Source: Phallusia mammillata
Taxonomy: Eukaryota > Chordata > Ascidiacea > Phlebobranchia > Ascidiidae
NCBI GenBank assembly: GCA_003260075.1
Contig: QLIY01000402.1
Span: 50,110 to 114,109 of the forward strand
Length of the DNA: 64,000 nucleotides
Reading direction: 5' to 3'
Part shown: piece after piece, positions 60,463-64,000 of the stretch
Numbering within the stretch: position 1 is the first letter of the stretch
Layout of the letters: every line of letters begins with the position of its first letter
Notes under the pieces: generated by a model
Seen by the model: the letters and a program-made list of their open reading frames with translations, nothing else
What the model was told of the DNA's origin: nothing
The model's database searches: none
Position numbers and translations under genes: made by a program

Positions 60463-62056
60463 CCCTAGGCACATGTTTTTAATTCAGACCTGGTTTTAAA
60501 TTACATTAATACAAAGTTGGATATTCATTCTACAAACAAGGATTACTGAAACAGAAACAGATTTTTTCTACCAATGCAAAAGATTGTTCGAAGACGTTTG
60601 TTGCATTTCGTATGAAAATTTTATTTTTTGGTTGTCCCTTTTTGGGGCTCATGTCGACGACAACCCTGGTTATAGCAGTCCATCTTTTTGACAGCTACCC
60701 CAAAACCGAGCGGATTTAAGAGCGAATTAACTGTTACGACTTGTTTATTTACACAAAACTTGATGCGTTGCATTGTCACAGAAACTATAGGCGGCCCAAT
60801 TTGCTATCAAAGACATGTGCTTACTTTATGTAATGATTGATATAGCCCAGGTTCTGAATTTTATCAATACAAAGTTGAATGGAAACTTGCAAAACAGCGA
60901 CAGCATCGTTGCTCGATTGCTCGACAGGCAAGTTATTATCATGATCTGTTCGGCGTCGTCGTCTCGCAATATTTCATACTTGAAGGACACAACGGTGTAT
61001 TTTTAGATGGGTTTGGATGACGCTTGTTTCCGTTGCCACCTCCAACATTTCTCTTTCTCACTCCTCCTTTCTCTCTTTTCTCCTTTTATGTCTCTTTTTC
61101 TCTTTCAAAACGAATATGCGTTCGTAGTTACTACTATTTTTAAAGAAATCTGCATTTTTACGAACAAAATCGTATTTAGGCTGAAAAATCATTACCTAAA
61201 ATGTGAACAAATAAGAAAAGTAGAAAGCGATATGTTTATTTTGAATGTTTTAAGTAAACTTTCTTTAATAGGTGTCTAATATTCCAACAAAGAACCTTAT
61301 CTCTTTTACAATTCCCGTGATGTCACCTTGAAATTATATAAAGATAAAATAACTTATGCATTAGCAAATTGTTTTTTAATGGTTTGGGCCTAGTGTCAGA
61401 TGTCTTTGGGCGTAAAATGCCGTTTAATTCCGTTTTTCAGTCATGCGTTTGCAAATGCAGTATACGAAATAAGTTGAGTTACCACGTGCAGTTTAAATTC
61501 ATAAAATTGGTTTGCGTTTAAACGTAATAGGTCTTAAACAATGCAAGTTTCAAACAAGCAGAGATACAAAGCAAAACAGTTTTTTGACGTGTTTTGTATT
61601 TAACAGACCCGCCCTAAGAAATTGCAATATTAAAAAAAATCATAAAACAGCACTTTCCATTCTTTAATCAATCACTTTCAGTTATGACCGAGTAATTGGA
61701 CAATGGATATGCTGCTATTTAGGTTTATTGTAATCACAAAGTAGTTTATTACATGATAAACATACGGAGTTGCAGAAACCCAAAGTAACTTTATTCCGTA
61801 AATAGATTAATTCAAACCATGGCCCACTGGTTGAGAACCGCTGATCTAAATGCATCCGCATTTTTACAAAAAAAACGGTAAAGTACAGCTCCTCTCATTT
61901 CTGTTTGCAGTCAATTTTGATGATTAGGATTATTGCAGGATAATGAGGTCAAAAGTCCACTCCGTATGCTGTTTAGAAAAATCATGTCGTGTGCATGAAA
62001 CTATCTACATCGATTATATTTTCACAACTACTAAAAGTGTCAGAGAGTTTTGGAAA

Positions 62057-63535
62057 TTATATTAGTACACATTTTTTCTTGTTTTTGGTTTCAATAAAAT
62101 ATTTCCTGGCCAATTCCGCCAAGTTCTGAAACACGTGATCAACTCCTTGACCAGTCAGCGCTGAGCATTCCACATACTTTGCAGCGCCTATCTCTGCTGA
62201 CATCTCGTGGCCTTGTTTCTCGCTAAAAATATTTATTTGTTAATAACACGTGCTTCACTTCTTACTTTAACATCAACCACAGACGTACGTGATAAACTGA
62301 AGGTTCTTTTCTTTCATTTCCTTTATTTTCTCTTCATTTGTTCTCAGGTCAATCTTGCAACCGACTAAGAGAACTGGAACATCAGGACAATGATGAGATA
62401 ATTCTTCAATCCAAGCAGATTTGATATTTTCGAATGAAGTTTGCCAAGCAACGTCAAAACACAAACAAAATACATCAGTCTCTGGGTAATACAAAGGTCT
62501 CAATCTGTAAAAAGAAGATCCGAATATCAATTGCCAAACCTATAGCAAATAGTTTGTTGACACACTTTAAACGGTTGTATATAAAGTTAAGTGGCATAAA
62601 ATAAGAAACTCCCAAAAAGAGCAATAATAGTTATTTCGGTGTGTCTAGCTGCAATAGTTTTTTACTTATTCTATATGTCTTAATAAAAGATTAGAATGTA
62701 CTTACATACTTTGCAAACGCGGACATACTATAGCAATTCTATGCACGACTTTACAAATAATTCATACGTTACAATGGGGGGGGGGGTAATTAGTTGACAC
62801 ACTTTTAACGGTTGTGTAAAGTTAAGTAACTTAAAATAAGAAACTCCCAAAAGAGCAATAATAGTTATTTCGATATGTCTAGCTGCAATAGTTTTTTACT
62901 TATTCCATATGTCTTAATAAAAGATTAGAATGTACTTAGATACTTTGCAAACGCGGACATACTATAGGAATCATATGCACGACTGTAACAAATCATTCAT
63001 ACGTTACAATGTGAAAGCACTGTTTTAATATAAATGTAAAAGTGAACAATGTGCCTTGACCGCTTATAAACAAGTTTGTTCACTGGGGCAGTTAAACAAA
63101 CACGTCTTCTTACACGTGATAATCTTCACCACCACCCGTGTCAAATGCAGATAATTGAATAGTTTGTCCGTTTACATTTTCCTTGTAGACGTGTAGGTCA
63201 AATACAGTGGGCACATAATCTTCAGGAAACTTATCAACAGCGCGAGGGGGGGGGGTGTTTCAATATAAATGTAAAAGTGAACAATGTCCCTTGACCGCTT
63301 AGAAACAAGTTTGTTCACTGGGCAGTTAAACAAACACGTCTTCTTACACGTGATAATCTTCACCCCCACCCGTGTCAAATGCAGATAATTGAATAGTTTG
63401 TCCGTTTATATTTTCCTTGTAGACATGTTGTTCAAATACAGTGGGCACATAATCTTCAGGAAACTTATCAACAGCGCGACGTATAAGTAAACATGTTTTT
63501 CCACTTGCGCCATCTCCAACAATAACTAATTTGTG
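62057..63535 (-). CDS. Atypical Rho-family small GTPase (5' exon not found)
   Basis: Three minus-strand exons: 63535-63348, 62504-62289, 62222-62057 (190 codons with stop). Box G1 is GDGASGKTCLL. The effector loop is YVPTVFEQHVYK. G3 is DTGGGEDY where Rho proteins have DTAGQEDY. G4 is VGCKIDLR and G5 is ECSAL. The C terminus KNKKKCVLI is a polybasic CAAX box, so prenylation and membrane attachment are expected. Gly replaces the catalytic Gln (Ras Q61) and the adjacent Ala59. Natural loss of Q61 is known in Rnd proteins, which stay GTP-bound, and the VGCK box is also Rnd-like; the tail and ECSAL resemble Rac. The first exon starts at an acceptor (TTTACAG) before HKLVIVGDG, so an upstream exon with the ATG is missing or outside the window. 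A truncated second copy of the first exon lies at 63114-63245. Confidence 0.85.
62546..63012. repeat. Direct duplication across G run (62776-62786)
   Basis: 62546-62775 and 62787-63012 match with SNPs (GTTGACACACTTTAACGG to TTCATACGTTACAATG). Intron of the Rho gene. Confidence 0.85.
63018..63483 (-). repeat. Duplicated Rho exon across 10-G run (63246-63255)
   Basis: 63018-63245 and 63256-63483 are copies. The first carries a truncated version of exon 63348-63535 (from 63114). Coding differences cluster in the effector loop: VFEQHVYKENIN in the full copy, VFDLHVYKENVN in the truncated copy. Both encode the DTGGGED switch II. Confidence 0.85.
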
Positions 63536-63674
63536 CTGTAAAGTATAAACCACGTTGTAGAGCTGACGGTAAAAAGTGCGACGTAATTACCAATGTTAAT
63601 AAAATGTCAAATATTACTTGATTTTTATGTAAACAATGTACCACGTGACCTTTTATGACCACACCCAAAAACTG

Positions 63675-64000
63675 GGTAGAGCTATTAACACCATACGTTT
63701 CTCCTGATCCAAAAGTGCTTAATTTTCGATAGGTGGCGTAAAGAGCTGAATTATTTATTTAGCGGCTATAAATGGGTTGGGCTGGGAAATATTTACATAA
63801 AATTTTTACATTAGTAACTAATTTTTTGGGTTAGTTTTATTGAATTTTAAGTGCTAATACCTTACCCCAACCCTAATAGCCCTAACCGTTAGCATTTTTT
63901 GAGATATACCGTTTTAAATGAAAAAAGTGCTCTTTGCGCCACCTGTCGAAAATTAAGCACTTTTGGATCAGGAGAAACGTATGGTGTTAGTAGCTCTACC
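63675..64000. mobile_element. Element with 72-bp terminal inverted repeats at window edge
   Basis: 63675-63746 and 63929-64000 are inverted repeats with few mismatches (GGTAGAGCTAYTAACACCAT ... CTTAATTTTCGAYAGGTGGC). The interior of about 180 bp is AT-rich with CCCTAACCGTTAG-type sequence and no coding frame. The right boundary may lie beyond the window, so the target duplication cannot be checked. Long perfect ends suggest a foldback or MITE-type DNA transposon. Confidence 0.75.

Larger units (their letters stand above)
57332..62056. other. Intergenic region, secreted-protein gene to Rho gene
   Basis: Contains a duplicated tRNA-derived SINE (57815-58064), two hAT-like MITEs (58490-58628, 59738-60462) and a pyrimidine-rich tract at about 61020-61110. 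A lone hAT-end-like GGTTGAGAACCGCTG occurs at about 61830. No gene with splice or domain support was seen. Confidence 0.5.

Noticed and set aside
5276-63255. Poly-G runs as G-quadruplex regulatory elements
   Set aside because: Fixed length, a single orientation, position at duplication joins, and deletion of conserved codons argue for assembly placeholders.

Overview
The window is animal nuclear DNA, most likely from a tunicate and probably Ciona or a close relative. Genes have many short exons, AT-rich introns and GT-AG junctions. The recognisable proteins are chordate-type (RABGAP1, SAPCD2, a ZP-domain receptor). TGACGTCA-rich, repeat-dense introns and very high heterozygosity also fit. The species call is an inference. 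Splice sites were picked by eye from reading frame, phase and GT/AG, so gene entries span the locus and exons are listed in the evidence.

Layout: (1) 1-7375 (+): 3' part of a membrane protein with VWA, ZP and EGF domains and one membrane segment. (2) 8236-25107 (+): a complete RABGAP1-type Rab GTPase-activating protein (PTB, kinesin-like domain, TBC, coiled coil), about 22 exons. (3) 25.1-32.5 kb: intergenic, with uncollapsed duplications and TGACGTCA palindromes. (4) 32516-45500 (+): SAPCD2 orthologue, eight exons, 770 aa, with a 7.8-kb intron. (5) 46582-52034 (+): YwrD-type gamma-glutamyltransferase, eight exons, 564 aa. (6) 54289-57331 (-): unrecognised secreted cysteine-rich protein of 229 aa with two polybasic processing sites. 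(7) 62057-63535 (-): Rho-family GTPase with a glycine in place of the catalytic glutamine and a CVLI tail; its first exon was not found. Nothing links the genes into one pathway. They look like independent loci, although RABGAP1 and the Rho protein both act in small-GTPase biology.

The most pervasive oddity is about 34 runs of G, nearly all 10 long (a few 11-12 where native Gs abut) and one of 60. All are G on the + strand, never C, whatever the gene orientation. Nearly all sit between two near-identical direct copies of 50-770 bp. Where a run falls in an exon (17702, 21279) conserved protein sequence is missing. I read them as gap placeholders joining uncollapsed haplotype fragments, not as biology. 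The single n at 24644 joins a similar pair. Duplicated exons should therefore not be read as alternative exons.

The repeat landscape is rich. Six short non-autonomous elements have hAT-like ends, five with perfect 8-bp target-site duplications and one with 7 of 8. There are also pogo/Tigger-like MITEs with TA duplications, a tRNA-derived SINE family, an intronic minisatellite, and a 72-bp terminal-inverted-repeat element at the right edge.
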